From contig DASWIS010000025.1 in the NCBI GenBank assembly GCA_036397555.1, positions 62,001 to 126,000 of the forward strand: 64,000 bases of DNA, in the 5' to 3' direction. Position numbers and translations under genes: made by a program. Every line of letters begins with the position of its first letter. The first letter of the stretch is position 1. Of this stretch, positions 53,354 through 62,381 are shown piece after piece. Below the pieces are notes generated by a model, which ran no database searches, was not told the DNA's origin, and worked only from the letters and a program-made list of their open reading frames with translations. Source of the DNA: Candidatus Zixiibacteriota bacterium (GTDB taxonomy: Bacteria > Zixibacteria > MSB-5A5 > WJJR01).

Positions 53354-55663
53354 ATGGACACCAATCACAGTTGCTGCAGTCATGGCGGCAAGCATGAGAA
53401 GACCGTCGTGGTCCCACGAACAGTGACGGCAGCCCTTCCGGGGCAGTACACCTGTCCCATGGACCCGGAGATCATCACGGACCGGCCCGGAAGTTGTCCG
53501 AAATGCGGGATGGCCCTTGAGAAGATTCCATCGCTGACCCCGATCAGCAGGACGGAATACACCTGTCCGATGCACCCGGAGATCGTGCGCGATGCACCCG
53601 GCTCCTGCCCCATCTGCGGCATGGCGCTCGAGCCACGCGTGGTTCGGGCACAGGAAGAGGAAAACCCCGAGTTGGCCACGATGCGCCGACGTCTGTGGGT
53701 CTGCGCCCTCCTGACGGCGCCGCTTTTCATTCTCGAAACGGGCGCGATGATTGCCGGGGCAGGGTGGATGGGCGGGCTGTCACGAACGGCGCTTGTGTGG
53801 CTGCAACTGGCGCTGGCGACACCGGTCGTGCTCTGGGGCGGGGCGGTTTTCTTCAAACGCGGGTGGGATTCGATCATCAATCGCTCGCCGAACATGTTTA
53901 CGTTAATCGCGATCGGCACCGGCGCCGCCTATGGCTACAGCATGCTGGCGGCGATTGCGCCATCGATCTTCCCCGACTCATTCCGGCATCACGGTACGGT
54001 CGACGTCTACTTCGAGGCCGCTGCCGTGATCGTGACGCTGGTCCTCCTGGGGCAAGTGCTGGAATTGAGGGCCCGCAGCCGCACCGGCGCGGCGATCCGT
54101 GCGCTGCTGGGCCTGACACCCAAGACGGCACGTCAGATCACCGATTGCGGCCATGAGAAAGATATTCCGTTGGATCAGGTGCAGATCGGAGATCGGTTGC
54201 GGGTGCGTCCCGGCGAAAAAATCCCCGTCGACGGCGTCGTGCTGGAAGGCAGCTCCTCGGTGGATGAATCGATGATCAGCGGTGAAGCGATCCCGGTCGA
54301 GAAAACAGCCGGCGATGCGGTCGTCGGGGCGACCACCAACGGCACCGGGTCTTTGGTCATGCGTGCCGAACGCGTCGGCTCGGAGACGCTGTTGGCGCGC
54401 ATCGTGCAGATGGTCGCCGATGCGCAGCGGTCGCGCGCCCCGATCCAGAAACTCGCAGACGTCGTCGCGTCATACTTTGTTCCGGCCGTTGTCGGTATCG
54501 CGCTGCTGACGATGGTCGCTTGGGGGCTTTGGGGGCCAGAACCTCGTATGGCACACGCACTCGTCAACGCGGTGGCCGTTTTGATTATCGCGTGCCCCTG
54601 CGCCCTGGGCCTGGCAACGCCGATGTCGGTGATGGTTGCCGCCGGGCGCGGTGCTACATTGGGTGTGTTGTTCAGGAACGCCGAAGCGATCGAGACATTG
54701 CAAAAGATTGACACGGTCGTCGTCGACAAGACCGGGACGCTCACCGAAGGCAGGCCCCGTCTGCGCGAGGTGATCCCGCTATCGGGGTGGACGGCCAACG
54801 AGGTGCTGCGATTGGCCGCGGGGTTGGAACGCGGCAGCGAGCATCCGTTGGCCGCGGCAATCGTTGCCGGCGCCGAATCGCAATCAATTCCGATTCCCGG
54901 CTCCGACGATTTCCAGTCTGTGTCCGGGAAGGGAATCACCGGACGGATCGATGGACGTGTTGTCGTTGTCGGGAATCGTTTACTGCTGGCCGAGAAGAAT
55001 ATCCCGACCGAGGGCTTGGAATCTCTGGCGGCAGAGCTGGAACACAACGGCAGCACCGTGATGTTTGTTGCGGTCGACGCGCAGGCGACCGGGTTATTGG
55101 CCGTCAGCGACACGGTTAAAGAGTCGACGCCGACAGCCCTTAGAGCGCTGCAACGCGAGGGAATCCGCGTGGTCATGCTGACCGGCGACAACGAGGCAAC
55201 AGCACGCGCCGTCGCGCGGCAACTCGGCATCGATGACATCTTCGCCGGTGTATTGCCCGATCAGAAATCAGAGTACGTCAGGAAGCTGCAGAGCGAAGGG
55301 CGAGTGGTTGCGATGGCCGGCGATGGTATCAACGATGCGCCCGCTCTGGCTCAAGCCGATGTCGGTATCGCCATGGGCACGGGGACCGACGTTGCCATGG
55401 AATCCGCGTCGGTGACGCTCGTCAAAGGCGACCTGCGTGGCATCGTCCGTGCCGTGCACCTCAGCCGCGCGACGATGTCGAATATCCGCCAGAATCTCTT
55501 CTTCGCGTTTGTCTACAATGCGGTCGGCGTGCCCATCGCGGCGGGTCTGCTCTATCCTTTCGTCGGCTTGTTGCTCAGCCCGATGATTGCAGCGGCGGCG
55601 ATGAGCTTCAGCTCGGTCTCAGTCATCGGCAACGCGTTGCGTCTGCGTCACACGGCGATTTGA
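53354..55663 (+). CDS. copA: Copper (Cu+/Ag+) translocating P-type ATPase
   Basis: 769 residues. The N-terminus is Cys/His-rich ([10 protein letters not shown]), followed by two heavy-metal-binding YHS-like units (YTCPMDPEI...CPKCGMALE and YTCPMHPEI...CPICGMALE) instead of HMA domains. Then come eight membrane segments, the CPC ion site at residues 414-416, phosphorylated Asp458 in [26 protein letters not shown] and [12 protein letters not shown] in FVYNAVGVP and M-SS in [16 protein letters not shown] mark the Cu+ (P1B-1) class. It exports monovalent copper. It ends inside the 3' end of the convergent DUF302 gene. The open frame upstream of 53354 overlaps the methyltransferase gene and is not coding. 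Confidence 0.95.
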   Translation: MDTNHSCCSHGGKHEKTVVVPRTVTAALPGQYTCPMDPEIITDRPGSCPKCGMALEKIPSLTPISRTEYTCPMHPEIVRDAPGSCPICGMALEPRVVRAQEEENPELATMRRRLWVCALLTAPLFILETGAMIAGAGWMGGLSRTALVWLQLALATPVVLWGGAVFFKRGWDSIINRSPNMFTLIAIGTGAAYGYSMLAAIAPSIFPDSFRHHGTVDVYFEAAAVIVTLVLLGQVLELRARSRTGAAIRALLGLTPKTARQITDCGHEKDIPLDQVQIGDRLRVRPGEKIPVDGVVLEGSSSVDESMISGEAIPVEKTAGDAVVGATTNGTGSLVMRAERVGSETLLARIVQMVADAQRSRAPIQKLADVVASYFVPAVVGIALLTMVAWGLWGPEPRMAHALVNAVAVLIIACPCALGLATPMSVMVAAGRGATLGVLFRNAEAIETLQKIDTVVVDKTGTLTEGRPRLREVIPLSGWTANEVLRLAAGLERGSEHPLAAAIVAGAESQSIPIPGSDDFQSVSGKGITGRIDGRVVVVGNRLLLAEKNIPTEGLESLAAELEHNGSTVMFVAVDAQATGLLAVSDTVKESTPTALRALQREGIRVVMLTGDNEATARAVARQLGIDDIFAGVLPDQKSEYVRKLQSEGRVVAMAGDGINDAPALAQADVGIAMGTGTDVAMESASVTLVKGDLRGIVRAVHLSRATMSNIRQNLFFAFVYNAVGVPIAAGLLYPFVGLLLSPMIAAAAMSFSSVSVIGNALRLRHTAI

Positions 55664-56061
55664 CGGTCCAGCGCCGATACAACACGTAGGATCCGCTCCT
55701 CCGCCTCATCGACAATCGAAGTGAGGTCGTCGCGGCCGGTCACGTCGGCCATCGCTTTCGCGGACAGCAACGATACAGTCGCCGTGCCGTCGTCGTTCTC
55801 GTAGACAATCGCGTTGCACGGCATCAGCAGTCCGATGTCCAGTTCCTCAGCGAGCATTCGCGAGGCCAAATGCGGGTTGCAGGCGCCGAGGATGAGATAA
55901 CGCCGGAAGTCGAGATTGATCTTCTTTTTCAGTGTCGCCCTCACATCGATTTCGGTTAGAATCCCGAATCCCTCAGCGGCCAGCGCCTCCGTTGCCTGGG
56001 TAACCGCCTCATCGAATGTCGATCTGGTTTTGACGCGGTATCCGTATTGGGTCTTTTCCAT
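55648..56061 (-). CDS. DUF302 protein
   Basis: 137 residues. ATG 56061 follows GGAGGGATA, a good ribosome-binding site; the longer frame start at 56094 lacks one. DUF302 features: [66 protein letters not shown]. No export signal, so cytoplasmic. DUF302 proteins often occur near metal or redox genes; function not established. Here the two stop regions of copA and this gene overlap by 16 bases (convergent). Confidence 0.9.
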   Translation of the reverse strand: MEKTQYGYRVKTRSTFDEAVTQATEALAAEGFGILTEIDVRATLKKKINLDFRRYLILGACNPHLASRMLAEELDIGLLMPCNAIVYENDDGTATVSLLSAKAMADVTGRDDLTSIVDEAEERILRVVSALDRQIAV

Positions 56062-56144
56062 TATCCCTCCTGTCCAGGCAATGATACACGTCACACGCCG
56101 GGCATGGCGCCTCCCGTGCCGCCTCTTCCAACTTTTTGACGGAA

Positions 56145-57287
56145 TCAGTACGACGCCAGCGCGGAATCGATATCGGCGATGAGATCGTCGACATGCTCGA
56201 TTCCGACGGAGAGGCGGATCAGATCATCGCCCAAGCCGCGCGGTTCGCGCAACTCACGTGGGATCGATGCATGAGTCATCAGCGCCGGGTGCTCGATGAG
56301 CGACTCGACGCCACCGAGCGACTCCGCCAGCGCGAAGATCCTGGTGGAGGCGCACACTTTGCGCGACTCCTGTTCCCCGCCGTCGAGATAGAACGATATC
56401 AATGAGCCGAATCCGGACATCTGCTTCTTTGCCAATCCGTGGTACTGATTGTCGGTCAGGCCCGGGTAGAGCACTTTCCGGACACGCGGGTGTGTTGTCA
56501 GATGTTGAGCAATCGCCGCTGCGTTTTGTTCATGTTGGCGCATGCGCACGCCGAGTGTTTTGAGGCCGCGCAATGTGATCCAACTGTCGAACGGTCCGGG
56601 AATGGGCCCCATGGCGTTGCGCGCAAAGAACAATCGATCGTACATCGCGTCATCGGAGAGAATCACCGCGCCGCCGACAGTATCGGAATGGCCGCCGAGA
56701 AACTTGGTGGTCGAGTGAACGACGATATCGGCGCCGAACTCGAGGGGCCGTTGGAAGTACGGGGAGGCAAACGTATTGTCCACCGCGACGAGGATGTTGT
56801 GTCTCTTCGCCAGCGACACCGACGCCCGCAGATCAACGACTTTCAGCAGTGGATTGGTCGGGGTCTCTAGCCAGAGCATTTTGGTGTTGGGCTTGATCGC
56901 CTTCTGGACGGCGGCGAGGTCGGTCGTGTCGACAAACGTGAAATCGAATCCCCAGAGCCGAAAAATCTTCTCGAAAACGCGGTAGGTGCCGCCATAGACA
57001 TCGTCGCCGCAGACGACATGATCGCCACTCTTGAAGAGTGCCATGAGCGTCGATTCGGCCGCCATGCCGGATGAAAACGCCAGCGCGTGGCGCCCCCCCT
57101 CCAGCGCGGCGAGACACTCCTCCAATGCCGTGCGAGTGGGATTGTGGGTGCGCGAGTACTCATACCCCTTGTGCGCGCCGATTGCCGGTTGGGCGTAAGT
57201 CGCAGTCTGGTAGATCGGGACGACAATCGCGCCGGTCTTCTCCTCTGGGGCCTGCCCGGCATGGATGGCCAGTGTCTCAAATCGCAT
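56145..57287 (-). CDS. metB: Cystathionine gamma-synthase / gamma-lyase family enzyme (PLP)
   Basis: 380 residues from ATG 57287 (MRFETLAIHAGQ); the frame opens three codons earlier. TATYAQP, YEYSRTHNPTRTALEECLAALEGG, ALAFSSGMAAESTLM, GDDVYGGTYRVFEKI, WLETPTNPLLKVVDL, PLP Lys in VVHSTTKFLGGHSDTVGG, and ESLGGVESLIEHPA. Sequence alone does not separate gamma-synthase from gamma-lyase. The adjacent cystathionine beta-synthase favours gamma-lyase acting in reverse transsulfuration (homocysteine to cysteine). It follows that gene by 56 bases. Confidence 0.9.
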   Translation of the reverse strand: MRFETLAIHAGQAPEEKTGAIVVPIYQTATYAQPAIGAHKGYEYSRTHNPTRTALEECLAALEGGRHALAFSSGMAAESTLMALFKSGDHVVCGDDVYGGTYRVFEKIFRLWGFDFTFVDTTDLAAVQKAIKPNTKMLWLETPTNPLLKVVDLRASVSLAKRHNILVAVDNTFASPYFQRPLEFGADIVVHSTTKFLGGHSDTVGGAVILSDDAMYDRLFFARNAMGPIPGPFDSWITLRGLKTLGVRMRQHEQNAAAIAQHLTTHPRVRKVLYPGLTDNQYHGLAKKQMSGFGSLISFYLDGGEQESRKVCASTRIFALAESLGGVESLIEHPALMTHASIPRELREPRGLGDDLIRLSVGIEHVDDLIADIDSALASY

Positions 57288-57343
57288 ACGGCACAAACTC
57301 CGTTGCGGATCAGAAGGTTCGGAATCTGTCGTTTTGATGGTCT

Positions 57344-58726
57344 TCAGCCCTTAAAGGTTTTGGCGAGGTAATCCAATAAATCGATTTTGGTAATGACGCC
57401 GCGCAGGTCGCCATTTTCGACGACGACAGCGATCTCGCGGCCTCCCGATGCAAACGCTTCCGAAACCGCGACCAGCGGCGTTGTGGGCGTCACAGTGTGA
57501 ACAGCGCGGCTGACAACGGCGCCGACCGGCTCGACAATGCGATGTGTCCCCGACATCATCTGGCGCAGCAACTCTCCTTCATTGATGACACCGACCAGCG
57601 AGCCATTGTCGAGGACCGGCAACTGCGAGATGTCGTGCGCCTTCATCTTCTCGACGACCTTGAACACCGGCTCATCGACCGATGCGGTCACAATCGGAGC
57701 GGTGCGTCCGCGCAGCAGATCGGCAACGGTTCCCAATGACGGTGAATCGACGAGGAACCCGTTGTCGCGCATCCATTCATCGGAATAAATCTTCGAGAGA
57801 TAGCGCGTGCCCGAATCGGGCAGGATCGTCACCGGACAGCGGATTTCCGGATGATCGGACAGCCAGGTCACCGCGCCGGAAACCGCACCGCCCGACGACC
57901 CGCCGGCGAAGAGCCCCTCTTCTGTTGTGAGACGGCGCGCCATCAGGAAACACTCTTTGTCGTTGACCCGGATCATGTCATCGACGATGGAAAAATCCAT
58001 TGCTTTGACGAGCATATCTTCGCCGATTCCCTCGACTTTGTAAACTTTGGGATCGGTCAGCTTGCCGGTTTTGAACCAATCGTAAAACACCGACCCTTCG
58101 GGGTCGATGGCCAGGATCTGCAGATTGGGATTTTGCTCCTTGAGATATCGGCCCGCCCCGGAGAGCGTGCCGCCGGTGCCGATGCCGGCGATCAGACAGT
58201 CGATCGCACCGTCGGTCTGCTCCCAGATTTCCGGGCCGGTGCTGACATAGTGCGCCTCGATGTTGTCGGGGTTGTGATACTGATTGAGGTAGAACGACCC
58301 CGGCGTTTCGCGCGCGATGCGCTTGGCGGTCTCGTAGTAGGACTCCGGCGAATCGGCGGGAACATTGGTCGGCGTGACGACGACTTTGGCGCCGTACGCT
58401 TTCAGCAGATTGACCTTTTCCATCGACATCTTGTCGGGCATGGTGAAGATCGCCCTGTAGCCGCGTACCGCGGCCACCATCGCGACACCGACCCCGGTGT
58501 TACCCGACGTGTTCTCGACGATCGTCCCGCCCGGCTTTAGCAGTCCCTCACGCTCGGCCTTGTCGATGATGTACAGCGCCATGCGGTCTTTGATCGAACC
58601 GCCGGGATTGAGAAACTCGACTTTGGCATACAGCGTCATCGGCAGCAATGCGCCGATGCGTTTGAGGGGCACCAACGGCGTCTGGCCAATGGCCTTCAGG
58701 ACGTTGTCGATTGAACGGATGACCAT
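57344..58726 (-). CDS. Cystathionine beta-synthase with C-terminal CBS-domain pair
   Basis: 460 residues from ATG 58726, preceded by AGAGGG. PLP fold type II: IGQTPLVPL, FLNPGGSIKDRMAL (PLP Lys), VENTSGNTGVGVAM, GTGGTLSGAGRYLK, EGLFAGGSSGGAVSGAV. Two CBS domains follow (about residues 330-460: VEKMKAHDISQLPVLDNGSLVGVINEGEL and AVVVENGDLRGVITKIDLLDYL), the region binding adenosyl ligands in relatives. It lacks the N-terminal haem domain of animal enzymes. It condenses serine with homocysteine, or uses acetylserine with sulphide. First gene of a two-gene unit with metB. Confidence 0.93.
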   Translation of the reverse strand: MVIRSIDNVLKAIGQTPLVPLKRIGALLPMTLYAKVEFLNPGGSIKDRMALYIIDKAEREGLLKPGGTIVENTSGNTGVGVAMVAAVRGYRAIFTMPDKMSMEKVNLLKAYGAKVVVTPTNVPADSPESYYETAKRIARETPGSFYLNQYHNPDNIEAHYVSTGPEIWEQTDGAIDCLIAGIGTGGTLSGAGRYLKEQNPNLQILAIDPEGSVFYDWFKTGKLTDPKVYKVEGIGEDMLVKAMDFSIVDDMIRVNDKECFLMARRLTTEEGLFAGGSSGGAVSGAVTWLSDHPEIRCPVTILPDSGTRYLSKIYSDEWMRDNGFLVDSPSLGTVADLLRGRTAPIVTASVDEPVFKVVEKMKAHDISQLPVLDNGSLVGVINEGELLRQMMSGTHRIVEPVGAVVSRAVHTVTPTTPLVAVSEAFASGGREIAVVVENGDLRGVITKIDLLDYLAKTFKG

Positions 58727-58780
58727 CGCGTGTTGCCCTCTCACTGCATCTTTAAGATCGACACTGGGAGGCACGGCGTT

Positions 58781-58810
58781 AAGCTACGCAGTTGCGCGCA
58801 GGCAAGTCAA
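58781..58810 (-). promoter_or_regulatory. Candidate promoter of the cystathionine beta-synthase gene
   Basis: Minus-strand TTGACT (58805-58810), 18-base spacer, TAGCTT (58781-58786), 55 bases before the ATG. The -35 is good and the -10 weak. I see no SAM riboswitch-like structure. Confidence 0.45.
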
Positions 58811-58881
58811 TGGAGCCCGCCGGAACCAGCGTGGCACCGCTGGATCGGTACCGAAGGTAATTGGAAGCGGAATCTGTGCCG

Positions 58882-59622
58882 TTACTTCAGTTTGAATTCG
58901 ACCGGATAGGTGACCCACACGGCCACTGGCTGGCCGTTTTGAATGGCGGGTTTGTAGATGCATTGCAGTGCCGCTTCAACGGCGGCCTCATCGAAGCCGA
59001 CATTGGAACCGGAGGATTTGGCCACTCTGGCATCGCGAACCTTGCCGGTCTTGTCGACTAAGGCCTGCACCCAGACGGTGCCCTCGGTTCCGGTCAGGCG
59101 GGCGATTTCCGGGTACGGCGGTTCCACGCGCTTGATCGGAACCGGCTGTTCTTCAACGGCCACGAACTCGGACGGGGCCGGGAAATAATCATCGAGCGAG
59201 ATATCGACAACAACCGAGTCGCCACTCCCCGAACCGAAGCTGGATGACATCGGGGCCTGCAGTTCGGCCAGTTCGGCGCGCGTCGCAAACCGCACCTCTT
59301 CAACGACTTCTTCATCAGGTACAGGTGTCGGAATGCCGATGGACGGCGGTGCGATGTCGGGTTCGGAGATGGAGATCTGCGGACGGGCTTCCGTCATCGA
59401 CGGCGGCGCCGCGATTTCCGAGAGTGCGCTGATGCGCACGATGGGAATGTCGTCTCCTCCGCGCGCCTGCGCCTTGATAAACTGAACCAGGAGAACGCTG
59501 CCGATGGCCAACAGATGGATGCCCGCTGCAATGAGCACTCCAAGGGCCATGCTGCGCTGATAGTAGCGCTTCAACTCCAGCGCGCCGTAATCGATGGCGC
59601 CGCGTGACTGGGATGCGGTCAT
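58882..59622 (-). CDS. tonB: TonB-like energy-transducing protein
   Basis: 246 residues. Cytoplasmic tail, one membrane helix (GVLIAAGIHLLAIGSVLLVQF, about 30-50), an acidic periplasmic linker with few of the usual Pro-Lys repeats, and a C-terminal TonB domain: VEPPYPEIARLTGTEGTVWVQALVDKTGKVRDARVAKSSG and PAIQNGQPVAVWVTYPVEFKL. It passes proton-motive energy to outer-membrane receptors. Its ATG overlaps the ExbD stop by 4 bases. Confidence 0.92.
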   Translation of the reverse strand: MTASQSRGAIDYGALELKRYYQRSMALGVLIAAGIHLLAIGSVLLVQFIKAQARGGDDIPIVRISALSEIAAPPSMTEARPQISISEPDIAPPSIGIPTPVPDEEVVEEVRFATRAELAELQAPMSSSFGSGSGDSVVVDISLDDYFPAPSEFVAVEEQPVPIKRVEPPYPEIARLTGTEGTVWVQALVDKTGKVRDARVAKSSGSNVGFDEAAVEAALQCIYKPAIQNGQPVAVWVTYPVEFKLK

Positions 59623-60191
59623 GGCGTGTTGCCCTCATCGTCGGAATCTTCATCTGTCGAGACGCCGGTCACTTTCTCGATCATTCGCGTGTCCAGCCGG
59701 GTCCAGGGCGCCAGTGAAAAGGTATACGAAAATTCCGCGTCGGCTTGCTTGATCCGGTATTCGACGACTTCAATCGCATCCAGAATCTTCACCATACGTG
59801 AGTAACGTGCGCTCTTGCTGATCTTGACCAGCGTGATGAGCCCCGGTGTTTCGTAAACTTTGTCGCGCAGCATCTGGATCAGGTCTGCATCGGAGACATA
59901 GGCGGGGTCCTCTTTGCCCAAGGTCCAGTAGATCGAATCATTGGGAGCAACCCGTAGGGTGAGCACTTTGGACTCCGCCGCCGGGGACTCGTCCTGGGAC
60001 GGGGGCAGATTGACCTCCATCGCCTGCGGTTCGGCGAACACTGTCGATACCATATAGAAGATCAGCAGCAGGAAGGCAATATCGACCATGGGCGTCATAT
60101 CGATCTTGACGCCGAGCCGTCGTTTGGGGCGTCTGAGCCCCTTCTTCTTGCCTTTTTGCTTGCGATCACCGCCAAAGTCCGCTGCACCCAT
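59619..60191 (-). CDS. exbD: ExbD/TolR-family protein, copy B
   Basis: 190 residues with a basic N-terminus (KQKGKKKGLRRPKRRLGVKI), a single helix holding the essential Asp (DMTPMVDIAFLLLIFYMVSTVF) and a periplasmic domain with LRVAPNDSIYWTLGKEDP. It forms the proton channel with ExbB. There is an extension at the C-terminus (VTGVSTDEDSDDEGNTP) not usual for ExbD. It lies 68 bases after the other ExbD. Confidence 0.92.
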   Translation of the reverse strand: MGAADFGGDRKQKGKKKGLRRPKRRLGVKIDMTPMVDIAFLLLIFYMVSTVFAEPQAMEVNLPPSQDESPAAESKVLTLRVAPNDSIYWTLGKEDPAYVSDADLIQMLRDKVYETPGLITLVKISKSARYSRMVKILDAIEVVEYRIKQADAEFSYTFSLAPWTRLDTRMIEKVTGVSTDEDSDDEGNTP

Positions 60192-60259
60192 CTACGACAC
60201 CCTCTGACCTTTATACACGCTATCGGCGACACCTGTTGGGCCACGGCCCGAGTTGTGCA

Positions 60260-60769
60260 CTATCCGCCTGTCCGTGATATCGATGGATCCAGGTCGGTGA
60301 CGATTTGGAAGCTCAGGAGATTGCTCTCCTGCATAGACTCCATGATCTCTTCAACGGTACCAAATGACGCGTCCTGGTCCGCCTTCATGACGAGATACAA
60401 CTCACGGATGCCCTGCCGAAGCGCCAATCCCTGCATGCGCTTGATTTCATCGCCGACCTCCGAAGAGTTGGCTGTCACATATTCGCGCGACGGGACTTCG
60501 ATCGAATCACCGACCTCAGGACTGAACTTTTTCACATTGATGATATAGTCGAGAAAGACCGAATCGACGCTGGTCACAGTGATGGTGATGAAGTTCTTCA
60601 AGGGCAGGTCGCGCTGGGACGTCGAGATCGGCAGCGTGACCTGTCGCTGCTCCGGCGGCTTAAACTGCGTCGTGGCCATGTAGAAAATCAACAGCAGGAA
60701 GGCGATATCCACCATCGGCGTCATGTCGATGATGATGCTGACTCTCCGCTTTTTGCCCTTTTTCAGCAT
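60260..60769 (-). CDS. exbD: ExbD/TolR-family protein, copy A
   Basis: 169 residues. KKGKKRRVSIIIDMTPMVDIAFLLLIFYMATTQF holds the helix and conserved Asp (about residue 17-40 region), then PISTSQRDLPLKNFITITV and a periplasmic segment. Two different ExbD proteins next to one ExbB suggest a mixed channel or two channel forms. Confidence 0.92.
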   Translation of the reverse strand: MLKKGKKRRVSIIIDMTPMVDIAFLLLIFYMATTQFKPPEQRQVTLPISTSQRDLPLKNFITITVTSVDSVFLDYIINVKKFSPEVGDSIEVPSREYVTANSSEVGDEIKRMQGLALRQGIRELYLVMKADQDASFGTVEEIMESMQESNLLSFQIVTDLDPSISRTGG

Positions 60770-60777
60770 ATTGCCAC

Positions 60778-61509
60778 TTACGCCCCCGCCTCACGGGCTT
60801 TGAACAACTGCACGACCTCGTAGGAGGCCTCGTCGATGGTGTAGTTGAAACTGTCGACTTTATTGACGAAGAAGTTGTACGCGACAATACCGATGATGGC
60901 ATTGAAGAGCCCGCCCGCCGTATTCACCAACGCCTCGGAGATACCTGTCGCCAACTGCGTCGCGTCGATCACGCCGCCGGCCGCATGGCCGGTCGCCTGA
61001 AACGCGCGGATCATACCGATGGTGGTCCCCAGCAGACCGACCATGGTCGCAATCGATGCGATCGTCGAGAGGGCGATCAGATTGCGCTCCAGCAGCGGCA
61101 CTTCCAGAGCATTGGCCTCTTCGATGGCGCGCTGCGTCTCCTCGATTCGCTTGTCGGGATTCAGCGAAGCGCTCTCTTTGATCTGCGCATAACGCTCAAT
61201 TCCCGCGCGCAGGACGTTCGCGCACGACCCGCGCTGCTTGTCGCAGACGGCCACCGCGCTCTTGTAGTCCTGCTGGCGGAGCGAATCGACCACTCTCTTG
61301 AAAAATGCCTGCACCGACATCTGTCCGCGCGCCTTGCGCAAGGTGAAGAGCCGCTCCACAATGAACGCGAAGAGCATGACCGATAACGCGATGAGAACAG
61401 CCACGAGATAGCCGCCCTGCTTCAAGTAGTCCGGAAGCTGGGTCCAGATGAGAAACCCAGTGGCCAGCGACACCACCAACACGATGGTGACGAACAACCC
61501 TTGCCTCAC
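60778..61509 (-). CDS. exbB: ExbB/TolQ/MotA-family proton channel protein
   Basis: 243 residues with three membrane helices: LFVTIVLVVSLATGFLIWTQ, GGYLVAVLIALSVMLFAFIVERL, and IALSTIASIATMVGLLGTTIGMIRAFQA; and the family signature AGGVIDATQLATGISEALVNTAGGLFNAIIGIVAYNFFVNKVD. The start is GTG with an AAGGAGG site 5 bases upstream. It forms the motor with the two ExbD proteins and TonB. Confidence 0.94.
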   Translation of the reverse strand: MRQGLFVTIVLVVSLATGFLIWTQLPDYLKQGGYLVAVLIALSVMLFAFIVERLFTLRKARGQMSVQAFFKRVVDSLRQQDYKSAVAVCDKQRGSCANVLRAGIERYAQIKESASLNPDKRIEETQRAIEEANALEVPLLERNLIALSTIASIATMVGLLGTTIGMIRAFQATGHAAGGVIDATQLATGISEALVNTAGGLFNAIIGIVAYNFFVNKVDSFNYTIDEASYEVVQLFKAREAGA

Positions 61510-61618
61510 GTCTGCCTCCTTATCGTGCCGAAGCCCCGCCGCCCGTTCGTGGCGGAACTCTCCGAGTTATGATTACGCTCTCAGCCCGTTGGGTGAAGAC
61601 CCGCGCCTGATGCCCGTG

Positions 61619-62353
61619 CTACAAGTCGCCGGACTTAACGCCCAGAACCATCCCGAGGGCCATGGTCAAATAGAATCCCCACGAAGCGATTCCCAGAAAA
61701 GATCCCAGACCGTACTGCTCTCCCGGATCGATCAATCCCCACCGCTCATAACCAGGGATGTGTCCGCCGACGGCCGCTAAGATGGCCAGGGAGAGACCGG
61801 CGAACAAGAAAACGTAACCGAGCTTTAACGGCAAACGCAACCGGAGTTGAAGGGCCTCCGGTGAGGAGGCTTTCGTCCACAGCAGCGCGAGGAGCCACAG
61901 ACCGACGATCGGGGCACCAATGAGCATGACCAAGCCGATAACGGCCGACAGACCGGTGGCGAGACCGCCCGCAAATGCAGTTCCCAGACCGCCCATCAGC
62001 GTGCCGAGCGCCGCGCCCCAGGTCATCGATACGTCTGTTCCAGTGCCCGTACGAAAGCCGACCCACGGGAAGAGCAGCGTCGCCAGCATGAGCACCGCCG
62101 TGATCGTGAGAACGCCGCGATCGACACCGGTCATCACCTCCTGTTGCAGCAGCGAGTTGTCACGTTCGAAGGCGGATGCGCCGACGCCGATTTTGGCGTT
62201 TTTCAGGAACTGATCGCGTTCCTGATCGGACGTCCAGAATTTCTCGGCACGCCTGGGATAGACGCCGAATCCGATGTATCGGTATCGTTCGTCTGCGGCA
62301 GCGACTGGTGAAGCGGCGGCCGGCATATCTGTGGGTGAGGTCTTCTCGCTCAT
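61619..62353 (-). CDS. Unknown membrane protein next to the TonB-ExbBD system
   Basis: 244 residues, no family recognised. A cytoplasmic N-terminal part (about 1-75) is rich in charged residues (YIGFGVYPRRAEKFWTSDQERDQFLKNAKIGVG). Five hydrophobic segments follow: VLTITAVLMLATLLFPWVG, LGTLMGGLGTAFAGGLATGLSAVIGLVMLIGAPIVGLWLLALLW, LGYVFLFAGLSLAILAAVGG, and LGSFLGIASWGFYLTMALGMVLGV. It lies between exbB (109 bases downstream) and the TPR gene (28 bases upstream), all on the same strand, so it may share a role with the TonB machine. Confidence 0.6.
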   Translation of the reverse strand: MSEKTSPTDMPAAASPVAAADERYRYIGFGVYPRRAEKFWTSDQERDQFLKNAKIGVGASAFERDNSLLQQEVMTGVDRGVLTITAVLMLATLLFPWVGFRTGTGTDVSMTWGAALGTLMGGLGTAFAGGLATGLSAVIGLVMLIGAPIVGLWLLALLWTKASSPEALQLRLRLPLKLGYVFLFAGLSLAILAAVGGHIPGYERWGLIDPGEQYGLGSFLGIASWGFYLTMALGMVLGVKSGDL

Positions 62354-62381
62354 GAATGGCGCGGACCGATCCCGGAGGATG

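Noticed and set aside
58826-58843. CCAGCG/CGCTGG hairpin as a terminator after tonB
   Set aside because: No T-tract follows in either direction, and the structure overlaps the region just upstream of the next gene's promoter.
58727-58881. SAM riboswitch upstream of the transsulfuration genes
   Set aside because: The intergenic sequence shows one small hairpin only and no multi-helix junction or terminator.
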